NCBI GenBank assembly: GCA_964035795.1
Contig: OZ038321.1
Location: 22,260,283-22,324,282, forward strand
Direction of reading: 5' to 3'
DNA: 64,000 bases
Source: Pterobdella sp. o SKG-2022
Lineage: Eukaryota; Annelida; Clitellata; Hirudinida; Piscicolidae
This document shows positions 1-13,100 of this stretch, piece after piece; the stretch's first letter is position 1; every line of letters starts with the position of its first letter. The position numbers were made by a program, and so were the translations under genes. The notes under the pieces were generated by a model. It was not told where the DNA came from, made no database searches, and saw only the letters and a list, made by a program, of their open reading frames with translations.

Positions 1-3000
1 GCCTCGTTGTGCCGAGCTACATGTGCAGCAAGCGCTAACCGTCTTCTTTTGATTATGGTAGACAGCTTTGGAATTTGACTGTATAGCTGGGCGTTTGATA
101 GGCGGTCTCTCCAAGAGATATTTTTGACTCTTCGGAGCATGCGAGTGTAGGTGCCATCAACTTTCTTCACTGCAGCGCTGTTCCTTACCCAGGATTCACA
201 CCCATATAGCAGTATGGACTCAACAGTAGATTTAAAAATCCTAACTTTCGTTTCTGTGGTAATGTGAGAGTTCCAGATTTTTTCTGAAGAGTTGAGAGCG
301 TTCCATGGTTTTTTGATTCGGGTGTTGATTTCTCGAGAAGAGTTGGTGTAACCTCCTAAGTAAAGAAAATCATCAACCTTTTCAATTTCGTCGCCATTCA
401 GAGCATGAATATGACTCTCTACAGAGGGATTGAAATGCATTCCTTAGTCTTGCTTGCATTGAGGAAAAGACCTATTTTTTGAGTTGCGGTCTCGATTTTT
501 CCTGGAGAAGAGACTCAGCTTTGTTGATCGTATCTTCCATCAGAGCGATATCGTCGGCAAATGCAAGTTGGGCGAGTTTCTCGGGAGGGACTCTACGGCT
601 TCCTTTTCTCTTAAGAGTCAATCCATCTGGAGGAAAAATTGAGATGCTGAGAGTATAACCTAAGCAAATCATGAAAAGAAACGGAGCGAGTGGGTCCTTT
701 TGTAGATGCCAGTATCGACCTGGAAGATGTCAGTATTGCCTTCAGAGGTTACCACAAGAGCAGAGGTGTTTTCATACATCACTCGTATTGCATTAATGAA
801 TTCAGAAGGAATTACATATGCAACAAGGATTTTGAGCATTTTGGACCAATCTATCGAGTCAAATGTTTTTTTGAAATCGATGAAAGTTATCACAGCTTCT
901 TTCTTGTGATTACGCAATTTTTCTATGATTCTTCTGAGTGCGAGTAGATGAGACGAGGTGGATCTTCCCGGACGAAAGCCGTTTTGGCTAGGGCGAAGGA
1001 GCCTGTCGATGACAGGGCGTATTCTGTTTAGTATAAGCCGGTTGTAGATTTTAGAGGCTATATGACTAAGACTTTTACCCCGGTAGTTGGTACAAAGGGT
1101 TAAGTCTCCTTTCTTGGGCACAGGAACAATACCAGATATACCCCATTCATTGGGACGCCCACCGTTAAAGGTTTCGTTGCAAAACCCTCTCAGATATTTT
1201 TGGGTTTTCTCAAGCTTCCAGACTTCTAGTGTAAGACCATCCAGGCCAGGCGCTTTATTAGGTTTTATTGCCTTGAGTGAATCTGTGATCTCTTTTTGGC
1301 TAAATTCGGCGGTACTAATTTCTGGGTTGATGTCAAACAACTTGACGTAGTCAAACTGAACTTGATCATCATTTTTGTTAACAGAAAGTAGATTTTGGAA
1401 GTGGTCTTTCCAAATTTTGAGATGATTTTCACCCTGGATAAAGGTGACAGATTTTTTCTTTCCTGACAATTCCTTTATTAGATTCCAGGCGTTCTTTGGA
1501 TTTCCCCATGATTTATTTTCAAATTCTGAGAGCGTTTTATAAAGTCTAGCGTCTTCAAGGTGGTCATATGTTTGGCGTTGGGTATTTTGGTGAAGTTGAA
1601 CCCGTTGGATTGGAGCTTTTTTGTTGTTTGATCGGGAAAGATCCATATAATGGTGCTTAGTGGTAAGGGAGGTTCGTTTTGGATGATTAGTTTCTTTTTT
1701 CCGACTTCGTTACATATAGATACAAAATATGTGTAAGTCTGTTGATCTATTGGTAAGACGTCAAATTTTGAAGAAATCAAATCGCCTATGGTAGTAGCCA
1801 GATCCTTGTCATGGCACAGCGCCTGCCAGTAGAGGAATTTCTTTGTTGATGATTTTGGAGCACGAAGACTCAATCTGACCTTTGCTCTTACTATGTTGTA
1901 ATTACCACCAATAGTAGCAGAAAAAGTATGGGTTTGGCAGTCATTAAAACTGTTTCTCCAGCGTTTTCTGAAAAGAATATAGTCAATTTGAGCCAGGTGT
2001 CCAGCAGGATGTCTGCATGTCTATAATTTTTGGTTAGGTTTTTGAAAAAGCGTGTTGCCGGCCAAAAGATTGTGTTGTTGGAGGAAAGTTTCAAGAAGTT
2101 CACCATTTCGGTTCGCGACGCTATGGTATAAAAATTTGCCGAAAATTCGAGCATTGAAGTCGCCACCGACAATCAAGTTGTTGTGGAAAGGTATGGCAGA
2201 AATCAGGTTGCCTAGCTATTCGTAAAACTTTTCTACTTTTTCTAGTGGGGCAAGGTTATGTGGAGAATAACAAGACACAAAAACAGTTTTGGTGTTGCCT
2301 TTGAAAGAAGCGATGAGAATCCGATTGTCAACTTTTTTGATGTTAGTTAAGAATGGCAATATCTGTTTGCGCACAGGGATTCCAACACCTCCCACAGTGG
2401 CATTGTTGGTGATCTTGAATGCCTATGCTGTGAACAAGATACTGTGGCCAATATCATGGATTATGATATCCGGATTAATGTCCTTGTGAAGAAGGCGATG
2501 TTCTTGGATGCAGACTGCTTGAAGGTTGGGTTCGTTGATTTGGAGTTTGAGTTTACCTAGGACAAACTCTGAGTTGAGGGAGCGGCAGTTTAATTTTCCG
2601 ATGATATAGCTTTGTTTGAGACAAAAAATCCTTTTGTTGGGATTTAAACCAAACTCGTCATCGGTAGCTTTTGGGCTAACACTCTTCCTACGTAAGGGTC
2701 GATAGTCACGGGTTTTAACCGTGGTGCTGCTTGAGCTGACTGGTGTTCCACTACCATTGACCATGAGTTGGTTCATCTGCTAGGCAAACGAGCAACAGGA
2801 GTTGGAACATCGGTGTGTTGATGACCACCACTTGAAGCAGAAACCATTCTTTCCTCCCGAATAGATCAGTCTTCACCATTGCCCTTTGTTAGCCAAGTCA
2901 CGGACTTTCACCGCTGTGTCAGACCTGTCCGCCTTGGAAGGCCCTACCAGGAACATAAGTTCTCGACGGCATAGCTCTTACATTAACCCGTTGACATCCC

Positions 3001-3035
3001 CCACCCCGAAGAGGTCAGGATTGGACTTTGGAGGA
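1..3035 (-). mobile_element. Degenerate APE-type (RTE-like) non-LTR retrotransposon, 3' end cut by window edge
   Basis: Read on the minus strand, the element starts near 3035 with a G-rich leader. The beginning of an apurinic endonuclease domain (2776-2423) follows, containing the motif KLNCRSLNSEF, and then further endonuclease pieces in shifted frames (2172-1891). The reverse transcriptase is at 1646-669, with NKAPGLDG, NYRGKSLSHIASKIYNRLI, NGFRPGRSTSSH and FIDFKKTFDSIDW. The catalytic box appears as LAFADDIALMED near 565-535. The C-terminal region with LLYGCESWVRN lies between 470 and 1. Endonuclease plus RT and the C-terminal YG-E-W motif fit RTE-like elements; the exact clade is inferred. 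The frames are broken by several indels and stops, so the copy is dead. Its 3' terminus lies outside the window. Confidence 0.9.
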
Positions 3036-4120
3036 AATTATTTATGAAATGAGATATGTTTACCATCTACTTTAGTTTGATTAAAAATTCTCTTGTCATA
3101 AAAACTCACATACTAACTAAAAACAAAAAATAAAGGCATAAACTTTAAAATAAAACTGCACTTAAGAGAAAGAGGAAGGACAGCAGAGGAAGGAAAGAAT
3201 GCTCGTAGCATTGCCGCGGACCAAAATAAGCTTTAAAAATGAAATAAACTGTAAATTTCTTTTCATGAAAAACATTTCGAAACTATATTTTATAATTTTT
3301 TCTAATATATTATATAATCGGAACTATCTATATTTGTACATGAAAATAAAACGAGCAAATACACGTATTATTTACATTATGTACATTTTATGAATAGAAT
3401 GTTGAAGAGTGAAGACCCTCAGTCGTCTTTCCAAATAATTACAATATTTATTGTTATTTTCAAAATAACTTACTAATTTAAACAAAATAGCCTTCAAAAA
3501 ATCGTTTCAAAGAAAAACTGAAAATGATATAAAATTTTTTTCTGCGCGATTTGAGATTTATCCTCGCCGACTTTAAATACTTATTACGGTTCTTGGTTAA
3601 TTTTTTAAAGTTTGTTAAAATGACAATTATTCTGAAAAATTATGAACTCAAATTATAATGGGAATCTTGCAATTAGAATTGATCGGAACATATTTATTTA
3701 CTTTTTAAGTTCTTTGTAGACTTTTTTTATTTAGATTTATAAGTTTCTTGCATAAATGTTTAATGGAAAAAGTAGTTTACAATCTTCAATAACAAGGTTC
3801 GAAGTGTAAAAAATATCATATTTCATAATAAAGATGATGTAAAATTAAAACAAATGAGTTCATGATGAAAACAAAGAAAACTATGTTTATAGTATATTCA
3901 AGTGAGTTTGAAAGCTGTGGATTATAAATATTAGCTTCGAGTCTTGTCATGCTTTGACGTTGTGTAAGATTTTAGAGAATGATTTTTATTAATTAATTCT
4001 AAGTTTATCCTCCTTTTCCTGATAAAACAACCCTGAAAAAGTAGATTTTATTAAAACCAGACTAACTATTTTGAATAAAAATTTTTTATTTTGAATTATC
4101 TTTAGCATTATTTAAAAGCT
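3036..4120. other. Intergenic AT-rich DNA between the retrotransposon and the CNT gene
   Basis: I see no coding frame with family similarity here. The stretch is A/T-rich with short ORFs only. The part nearest 4120 is the 3' flank of the CNT transporter and carries its likely polyadenylation signal. Confidence 0.6.
4085..4090 (-). terminator. Likely polyadenylation signal of the CNT gene
   Basis: AATAAA on the minus strand, about 31 nt after the CNT stop codon (4123-4121). The position fits cleavage and polyadenylation shortly downstream. Confidence 0.5.
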
Positions 4121-7100
4121 TTACACACCTGCAATACAAGCTGTGACAAAACAAACTACGTTCCCCAACAACATGCACCTTACAGCCAGTTTGGTGAAAG
4201 CGGCCTTTCTATTTGGGACCATTGAAATTAAAGCTCCCATTTGTATACCAACAGATGTGAAGTTCGAAAAGCCACACAATGCATAAGTTGCAAGCACTGT
4301 AGATCTTCTCTGTTATGAGTGAGACTTTAGTTTCAACCAAAAGTTGAAATAATGGAGAAACTAATACTTTTTTTCAAATAATATAAATTTGTTTCATATT
4401 ATAAAAAGCTTAACATGGAAAGAAAACGTACAAATCACAGAAGTTATGACAAAAAAAAACCTTCTGAAAACTAAATAAGCTTTGTGCTATCTATAACTAG
4501 GGCATTTAAATCTTTATATTTAATTTTAACTTTTATATTTATAAATTTTCACAAACCGTAATGATTCCATCGATGAGTGTAGCAGTAGCATTAGAAGTAG
4601 CGTTGTGAAGGACTATATCGTTGCCAAAATTTGTGTATGACCAAGTTCCGTTTGAAGCTAAATGAGCGTCAAATTTAATTTTGTTTTCAGTTAAAACGCC
4701 CAAATTTTGAAACGCTACAAATTCATTGACAAATATTTTAACTCCGAGTAGCTCAGCAACTTTTCTACAGTCATTCAGAGTTACACCGATAACAAATGAC
4801 AAAGGCCAGAAAATGTAGGAACAAATAAACTGTGAAAATTTGAAAAATTTAGAATTAAATTATAAATTTTGATTTAAAGCTGAAATTTTTCATGAAATAA
4901 AATATTTGAAATAATAATAAAATCAATAAAGGAAAAGTACGGTATAAACACCACATGCTAAAATCGATAAGAAACTCGTATTTTCTAACTAAAATTCTCA
5001 TAAAATTGCGAAATCTGTGTTTTTTTCTAATATTTTTTGTATCCTAAATCACATTTCAATAACCTTGAATGTAATAGGCACGGGAGAACCAGCTCGATCC
5101 CCAAACCAGATCAATGTGTAGTTCAGAAACTCAATGAGGGATATGAAAGCTATGATGTTTACGGCAATGCTGACTACGAGAGGAACACAAGTCATTGCTC
5201 CTGACGAAGCTGCTTCTAAAATACTGTTATCCTGACTAAATAATTGTATATAAAAACCATTTTAAATAAAAGAATAATTATAAATATTACCTACAACCCA
5301 TTATTTGATTCACGTCTTTAGTCAGAGTTTTTGACTTTTTGGTTTCAGGATAAGAAATTTTTGAGATGGCAAGAGCAGCTGGTGCAGACATTATAGAAGC
5401 TGATATAAGATGATTTGCCGGTATCTACAATTAATTTTTATAATGATACGTGCTACCCTTCAAATACTCAGCTGGGTTGTTATTGAACGTATGCTGTATT
5501 TTGTTACTATATTCCTCATTATTCTTAGTTTTATCACACAAAAAATTAAAGTTAAAGTTTATTTACTAGTGACTTCAAAATCCTTTTCCTCACAACTAAC
5601 TCTAGTGAAAAGTATAGTTTTTTTTATAAAACCTTCCTTTGATAGGCAATCAATACAAAAACTGTCAAACATGTACTTTCTCAACAAAATATATTCCCCT
5701 ATTCACGATGAATTTTCGTCACTCGATAAGCATTCGGACAACTAAAAATCTGTAATATTTCTACCCTCCATCTCAAAAAATCATAATCTAATTTGTTTAT
5801 CAAATTATCATTAATCTTTTTATGTTTTCGATGATTTTTTTCGCGTTTCGACAATGAAACAGCTTCAATTCTAGCCCCAGTTTGCTTATTTACAGCATTC
5901 GACGAGTGTTGATTGTGAAATTTTGATTGAGTTTTTCAGTTTGAAATTGATGAGCTAGCGTTAAAACACTTGAAACGAATTGTTAAAAATAGCAGCTGAC
6001 CCTGGACAAGCTTTTCAACGAAAAAAAGTAGCTAAATTGCAAAGATCTCTCAAAGCTTTGATTGCCATTCTTATTTCTACATGTGTTCAACTTTGTTTCA
6101 TTAGATTCAGAAAAATCTCATTCAGATGTTTTAAAGATGCAGAGATTTTTGATTCCTATCGTCAACTGAAACTATTTATTTTAAAAAATTTGAATTGAAA
6201 AGTTCCCATTTAAAATTTAAAAACATATTTTGTCTTCAAATTTGTTGTCGACTATCTCTTAAAACCATTTAAGCCAGTCTGAGAAAACATTTCTGTGTAA
6301 TTCTATTCAACTATACTCACTCCAAAGAGAATATATGTAGCTAAAACCGTTCCTGCGATAGTTGAAAACCCTCCAACCATGACAGCATGGACTTCTGACA
6401 TCGTCATTTTAGCTATAAGAGCTTTGAGAAGAATAGAAATTTCGATCTGTGAAAATAATTTTCAAATAAAATAAAATTTATATTCAATATTAATAAATTT
6501 TATTCTTGAAACTCATATTTAGCCCATATTTTCTTAGAATGTTGTTTATTTAGGAATTAGCTCAAAACTTTTAATACGAGTTACAAAATCAGCTTGATCA
6601 GTTTTACTGCAATAAAATAATTCTATATTTGAATCCTATAAACACGAAAATATTTGAGTTTCTTATTTTGACGAAGCTTTCCAATATATTCTATACCATC
6701 ATTGGTTACTTGATGGTGGTGTAAAATATATTGAAAAGCTTCGTCAAAAAAAAAATCAAAATTTCCGTGTTTTTATGATTCACAATTTTGAAGATAATCA
6801 TTCACAATAACTCTTTCGTAACGAAAAACATCAAATAAGAGGAATTTTTGATACATTTATTGAGAAGCAAAACCTATAATTTTCGATAAGTTTAGCCTTA
6901 TGAAACGTTAGCGAAAAAATTAAATCGAAACTAATTTTTTTCTCTAACGTTTTATAAGGCTAAACTTATCGAAAATTATAGGTTTTGATTTTCAATAAAT
7001 GTATTAAAAATTCCTCTTATTTGATGTTTTTCGTTACAAAATATTGAAGAAAAATACATACGATGTCTCTAAAAAGCCACAATAACTATATAAATTGGAA

Positions 7101-10100
7101 TCGAAGAATCAATATAAAATACTCTAAAAAATTCTCTTTAGTAAATATTTTCACTTTCACAAGTTTAAAAATTTTTCCTTAGTGCACTTAATTATGCTAG
7201 TAAACAAAAAATACTCATTCATTTTCAACCCTAGTCACCTGCCCAAGGAAAATATTTCCAGCTGCACTGACTGACTCTCCAGCTGTAGTTCCCATTGAAA
7301 CCTCCATAACCTTTGAGAAATATTTAAAAATTCTAAAATCAATTTTTCAAAATGTTTTATTTAGTTTTTATTATTGCTGTTACAAATAAAAGCAGGTACG
7401 GCTTGCATGTATCCACATGTTCAATAAAAATGCTCATACTTTTACGTTCCTATATGATCAATTTGCGTTAATTTGAAAATTAAAAATCGTGTAAAAGTGA
7501 AAAAGTCAAGAAAAAAGATTTTTATAAGCAATATGTTGTGAATTGATAAAAACTTATATCTAAATTTTATTTATCAAATATCAAGGCACCTTTGAGATTT
7601 TACAAATGACCCACTGGGTAACACAGAGGTAAAAGAGAATTGAAATAGTTGAACTTATAAATACAACCAGAGGTAGAACCTGAAAAAAAATTTCATTATT
7701 CAATATATAAAATTGAATTGAAAATATTCTACATGGACAATCGAGTTTTTGAGTTTATGGTAATCTGAAGTTTATTGCAAATTTTTGAAAGTCAATGAGG
7801 GATTAGAGTGGCATTAACTACAGAGGCCACAATTTAACTCATATACTCTTTCATTTAGGTTATCTTCAAATAAGTACAACTTCAGCTTAGCAAAAAACAA
7901 GAAAATCAACAAACTTAATGATATTTCATAAAATGGCCAAATAAAAAAGTGCTAAAATTTTAATAGAATATTGCTACCTGATAATGTTTTTATTATAAAT
8001 TGAAAAACTGTATAAACTCATGAGTATTTTTGCAATCTATTTCACTTCTTCATTTTCAGGCTTACACGTTGGTAATATTAATTTTATTTTTGCTATTTCA
8101 AATAACAAAAGACAGACTTATGCATTCTACAAAAAATGATTTAATAAGTAGTAGAAAAAAATAAGCTTGCAAAATTAAAATTTCGTTCTTTTTTTTGTAG
8201 ACATGCTATTTATTTCCTCCAAGTCATAACTGGTTTCCAATTTTGAGTTTTTACATGTTTCTATCAACTCAGTTTAAATCAATTTAGAATTATTGGAGCG
8301 AAGTTTCTTCAACTCGAGTAAAAAGAGTTCTGAAGAAGCTAAGCACCTTTCAAGGTCTGAAAATCGTAATGCTCACAATTACTGAGTGGATCAATTTTCG
8401 TTTATTTCATGCATTATTTTGTTCAAAACTCATGAATAATACATCCAATGTGAAATAAGAAAATTATGCCAAATCACCAAAATACCTTCATTTTTGGAGT
8501 TAAAGGATTTTATTTTTCTGAGTAAACTTTACAAAGAAATATATATATAAACTTTTTGACACTTTCCACAAAAATTTTTTAAAAAATTTTTCATTTCATA
8601 GTGAAACTCACCTCTTTCAGCATACATTTTATACAAAAATATGGGATTAGTTTGTAGGGATTCTTATCAAATTCAAAATTAGATATTAGTCATACCTGCC
8701 GAAAAATAATAACACATTCTTTTTACTTTTATGAAACATATAAGTATAAAAAAAAATTTATTAATAGGAAAATGCTCCAATTCTTTATTTGATAAGAAGG
8801 ATCAAGAAACAAAATGATTTTGCTGAAACGGTTGCTTCATAATTTGTCCCATTTCAAAGCTATTCTTATGAGTTTAATTATTACTTCAAACAATATATTT
8901 TGGAAGAATAATTTTTCTATAAATTGAATGGTTCAATATTTATTTTTGAATATAAAAATCGAGTAAGATTATCTCTATGTTTTGAAAATTATATAAGGTA
9001 CATTTATTGACAGATTGTTACGTTGTCAACTCATAAACATTGGGACAAGCATGTTTTCAAAAATAAAAATTATCTTTATATGAATTTCCATGGATAACAT
9101 TGTATGAATTAATCAATGGAAATATATTTGGTTACCTTAAAAGCAAAGAAATGATCAGCAAACGAAGGCCCAAAAATAAAGACACAGCTTGCATTGATGT
9201 AATTGAAATATTCATCAAGTCTGTCTCCCATCCATTTGAAAATCACATAACCTCCGTGCCATCTCAAAATTATCATTGCTAAAGCAGCTTGAAGTCCAAA
9301 GCCCCATGCCACTGTTCTCCATTTGATCTTGAAGTTTTTAAATTTATAAATATAGGATAATTTTAGAATGAAAAACCTGAAGAAAAAATTCTGCAAAAAA
9401 TTAAAAAGACGAAAAAATTATTTTATAGATTTGCTTGAAATGAAAAAAAAGATCAATCAGGTTTTCTGATGATTATAAAGAGGTAGAGGAGTAGAGGTTC
9501 AACTTACAAGATGAGTATCTTTAAAAAATAATGAAACAATAAAAAATAAATGTAAAAGTTTTAGTTTTTATTCAAAAACAAAAATTTTAAAATTACAAAA
9601 TACATACAATGTCTCCAAAAACTTTAAAATTTCTACAAAACGGCAAATGAAGTGGTCAAAAACAAAGGGTAAAAATTAAAAAAAGACAAGTTTCAACTAT
9701 CTTTTAATAAATAAACTTTTTTGTTTTTCGTAAAACTCGTTCAAAAACTTTTCAGAGTATAAAAATAGAATTAGAAAAATTTATAAATAAATGACTGAGC
9801 TGGAAGCTATAGAAGAAAGCTAATTTAAATTATTAACTATTCGCTGTGTTGTTAAAACTCAAGTATTTAGAATAAACTTTATAAATCCAAGGTGACAAAT
9901 AATTGTAAAACATTTACAATTTGAATAGAACAATTTAGAAAAAATCTAAAAAGTAGTACTCAAGAACAATTTTCAAAAAGTTTACAAAAACTCTACTAGC
10001 AATTACGTAACTATTTAACACAAAACTATTTAACACAAACACGAAATGTACCGGTAAAAGAAGAAAGCTCAAAAAAATAGGACAATAAATGACGAAAAAC

Positions 10101-13100
10101 TAAATCAGCAACAAATTTAGATGAAATGAAAAAAAATAGATTGAAGGTTTTGCATTAGTGGAAAAAGTTGGAAACTAAAGAAGTCAAGTTATAAGCTCTA
10201 AGTTATTTTCTGAAAAGAAAAAATGAGAACCCAAGCAGAAGTTTTTTTGATATGAATGTTTTGGAAAAATTTAGAAAAAACCCCCAAAAAAAAATATAAA
10301 AAATATTGACACATTGAAAAAAATTAAAATACTAGAAGAATATAAAAAAAGACCAAGAAGGGAAAAAGACGAAAAAGCTGAAAAGCGTTGAACGGAAAAC
10401 TAAAAAATAGAAGATAGCTGTTAGCTCAAATAGTAGTAGTAGTAGTGCATTCAAACTTCAGTTCGATGACAACGTTATTTCTTTTCCATAGTTGCTTATA
10501 GGTCAAAGAATTAAGCAAGCCGTTAAAAGCCAGTTCCGTGTTTTTTTGAAAAAATGTTTTTTAAAGTCATATTTAGATGTCTTTTTCTAAGAGCTTCACC
10601 CGGTGTTCAGAGCAGCACAATGCTTGTAGGCTCGTTGTGCCGAGCTACGTGTTCAGTGAGCGCTAAACGTCATTTTTTGATTAGGATGAACAGCTCTGAA
10701 ACTTGAAAGTATAGCTGAACATTTGTTGGACGATCATTCAGAAGAAATTTTTGCCTCTTCGGAGCATGTAAGTGCCCCCAACTTTCTTGACTGCAGCGTT
10801 GGTCATTACCCAGGATTCACACCCGTATAGCAAAAGGAACTCTACAGTGTATTTGAAAATCGCTACTTTCGTTTCTGTAGCAATGCGAGAGTTTGGAGCT
10901 TTTTCTAGTGATTTGAGAGCTCCCCATGGTTTGCTGGTTTGGGTGTCGATATCTCGTGAAAAAATGGTTTAGCCTCCCAGATAAGAAAATCATGTACATT
11001 TTCAATTTAATAACCGTTCATAGCATGAAAATTACTCTCTAAAAAAGGATTAATGTGCATTGTTTTAGTCTTTCTGGGATTGAGAAAAAAACCTATACTT
11101 TAAGTTTCAGTCTGGATTTTATGAAAAAAAGACTCGACTTTGTTGATCGTATCTCCCATCGAAGCAATATCGTAAAAAAATGCAAGTTCAGCAAAAATCT
11201 CGGCATAGACTGTGCGATTTTTTCTTCTTTGAAGAGTCATTCCGTCTGAAGAAAGAATTGATTATAATCCAAGCAAATGAAGAAAAGGAACGGGATGAGT
11301 AGGTCTTCTTGTAAGACGCCAATATCGACATAGAAAATGTCAGAGATCCTTACAAGAGCGGAAGTGTATTGTAATCGATTTCAGAAAGGTTGGCATTTGC
11401 AGCAAGGATTTTGAGCATTTTGGACCGATCTATCGAGTCAAATGCTTTTTTGAAATGGATGAAAATTAGCACAGCTTCATTTTTTGGTTATTTTATTCTT
11501 CTGATTCTTCAGTGTGAAAAGATAAACCAGGTGAAGTTTCTTGGAACGAAGCTATTCTTATTGGAGTGAAGCAACTTGTCGATGACAGAACGGATTTTAC
11601 CGGTTGTAGATTTTGGAAGTTATTTGACAAAGACTCATACCACGTTAGTTAGTTCAACGACTTAAGTCTTCTTTCTTGGGTACAAGAACAATATACCCCA
11701 TTCGTAGGAACGAACACCGTTAAAGGTTTTGATGTAAAGGTATTTTTGGGTTTTTTCAAGCTTCCAGGTTTCTAGTATTGACCATCGAGGCCTGGGGTTT
11801 TACTACGTTTCATTACCTTAAGCAAATTTGTATTTCCTTATCTGTAAATTCGGCATTACTAATTGCTGTCTGCTGTCAACTATTTTGACGCAGTCAAACT
11901 GAACTTGATCATCGTTTTTGTCAACAATAAATAAATTTTGGAAAGGGTTTTTTCAAATTTTGGAATGATTTTTTCTTTGAATAAAGAAGGCGAATTTTTG
12001 TTGACAGTTTTTTTATTAGATTTCAGGCGGTCTGAGTTTCCACGTGAACCCCTTATTAGTTCCAAAAGGGTTTCATTGAGTTTAGCGTCTTTTAGGCGCT
12101 CATATGTCTGGCGTTGGGTATTTTGTATTGAAGTTTTTTGGGGTTTATCTAGTAAGATTCATATCATGGTGCTCAATGGTAGAGCAAACTCGTTTTGGAC
12201 GATTCAGTAGTTTCATTTTAGTTGTATACTAAAAAAACAAAAAATTCCAAATTGTATGTTGAACATGTAAAATTTGCAAAAACACTTATAATAATGATTC
12301 AAAAAACTTTAAATTGTTGAGAAACCTTTGACGGGTGAGCTGAAGTGATGAAGCATAAAAAGACATAAATTACTATGCCGCTAAATGAAACCAGGTTATA
12401 TGGCGATGTTCTTTGCGTTGCCAAATCGTATATAATCATTACAACAAAGGCAAGAAATATGCACGATAGACAAAACCTGTTAATGAATGATTAATTATTA
12501 GTTACTATCATTCAACAACATTTATTTATACAAATTTACAGAAAGAAAAAGCTAAATTTTTTAAAAAGTGTTTTAAAACATCACTTGATAATGTGATTTC
12601 GACAAGATTCGTTATATTTTTTCAATAAAACATTTTTTTTTAAATTATAAAATTTCAACATGGAAAAACTCAATTTTTCAAAAAACTTTAAAACTCATTT
12701 TTGAATCAGCCCATTCAAAAAAGCAAATGACAAACAAATCGTTTTCAGCAGTTTTTTCTCGTTTTTCATGTTTTTTGTTCTACTTTGTTGGAAAAAATTT
12801 TTAGCAAAACTTCAAAAGTTTTCTACCGTTAGAATATAGTACATGATTCAAAAAAATTTTTCGTTTTTGGCCCCTGTAGCTCAATGGTTGAGCATTAGAC
12901 TAATTATCTAAAGTTACCGGGTTCGATCTCGCGTGGGCGACAATTAGCACCTGTTCCACAGAGTGTTTTCGCTACATTAAATTTGTAGCAAGCCCTTTGA
13001 TTTATAAGGAAAAGCGCTTTATAAATACCGCATTACATTATATTCTGCCATTGTTCGGCTTTTTAGATCGCTATATTTTTTGATGATTACATATATTTTT

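Noticed and set aside
690..1350. Plus-strand ORFs across the retrotransposon
   Set aside because: They are antisense shadows of the minus-strand RT frame and have no protein similarity.
6636..7037. CRISPR-like repeat array
   Set aside because: There are only paired inverted arms and no regularly spaced direct repeats. The genome is also eukaryotic.
12870..12945. Possible functional tRNA gene with an AAT anticodon
   Set aside because: The T stem does not pair, no normal 3' end is present, and an unrelated SINE body follows directly. It is better explained as a SINE head.
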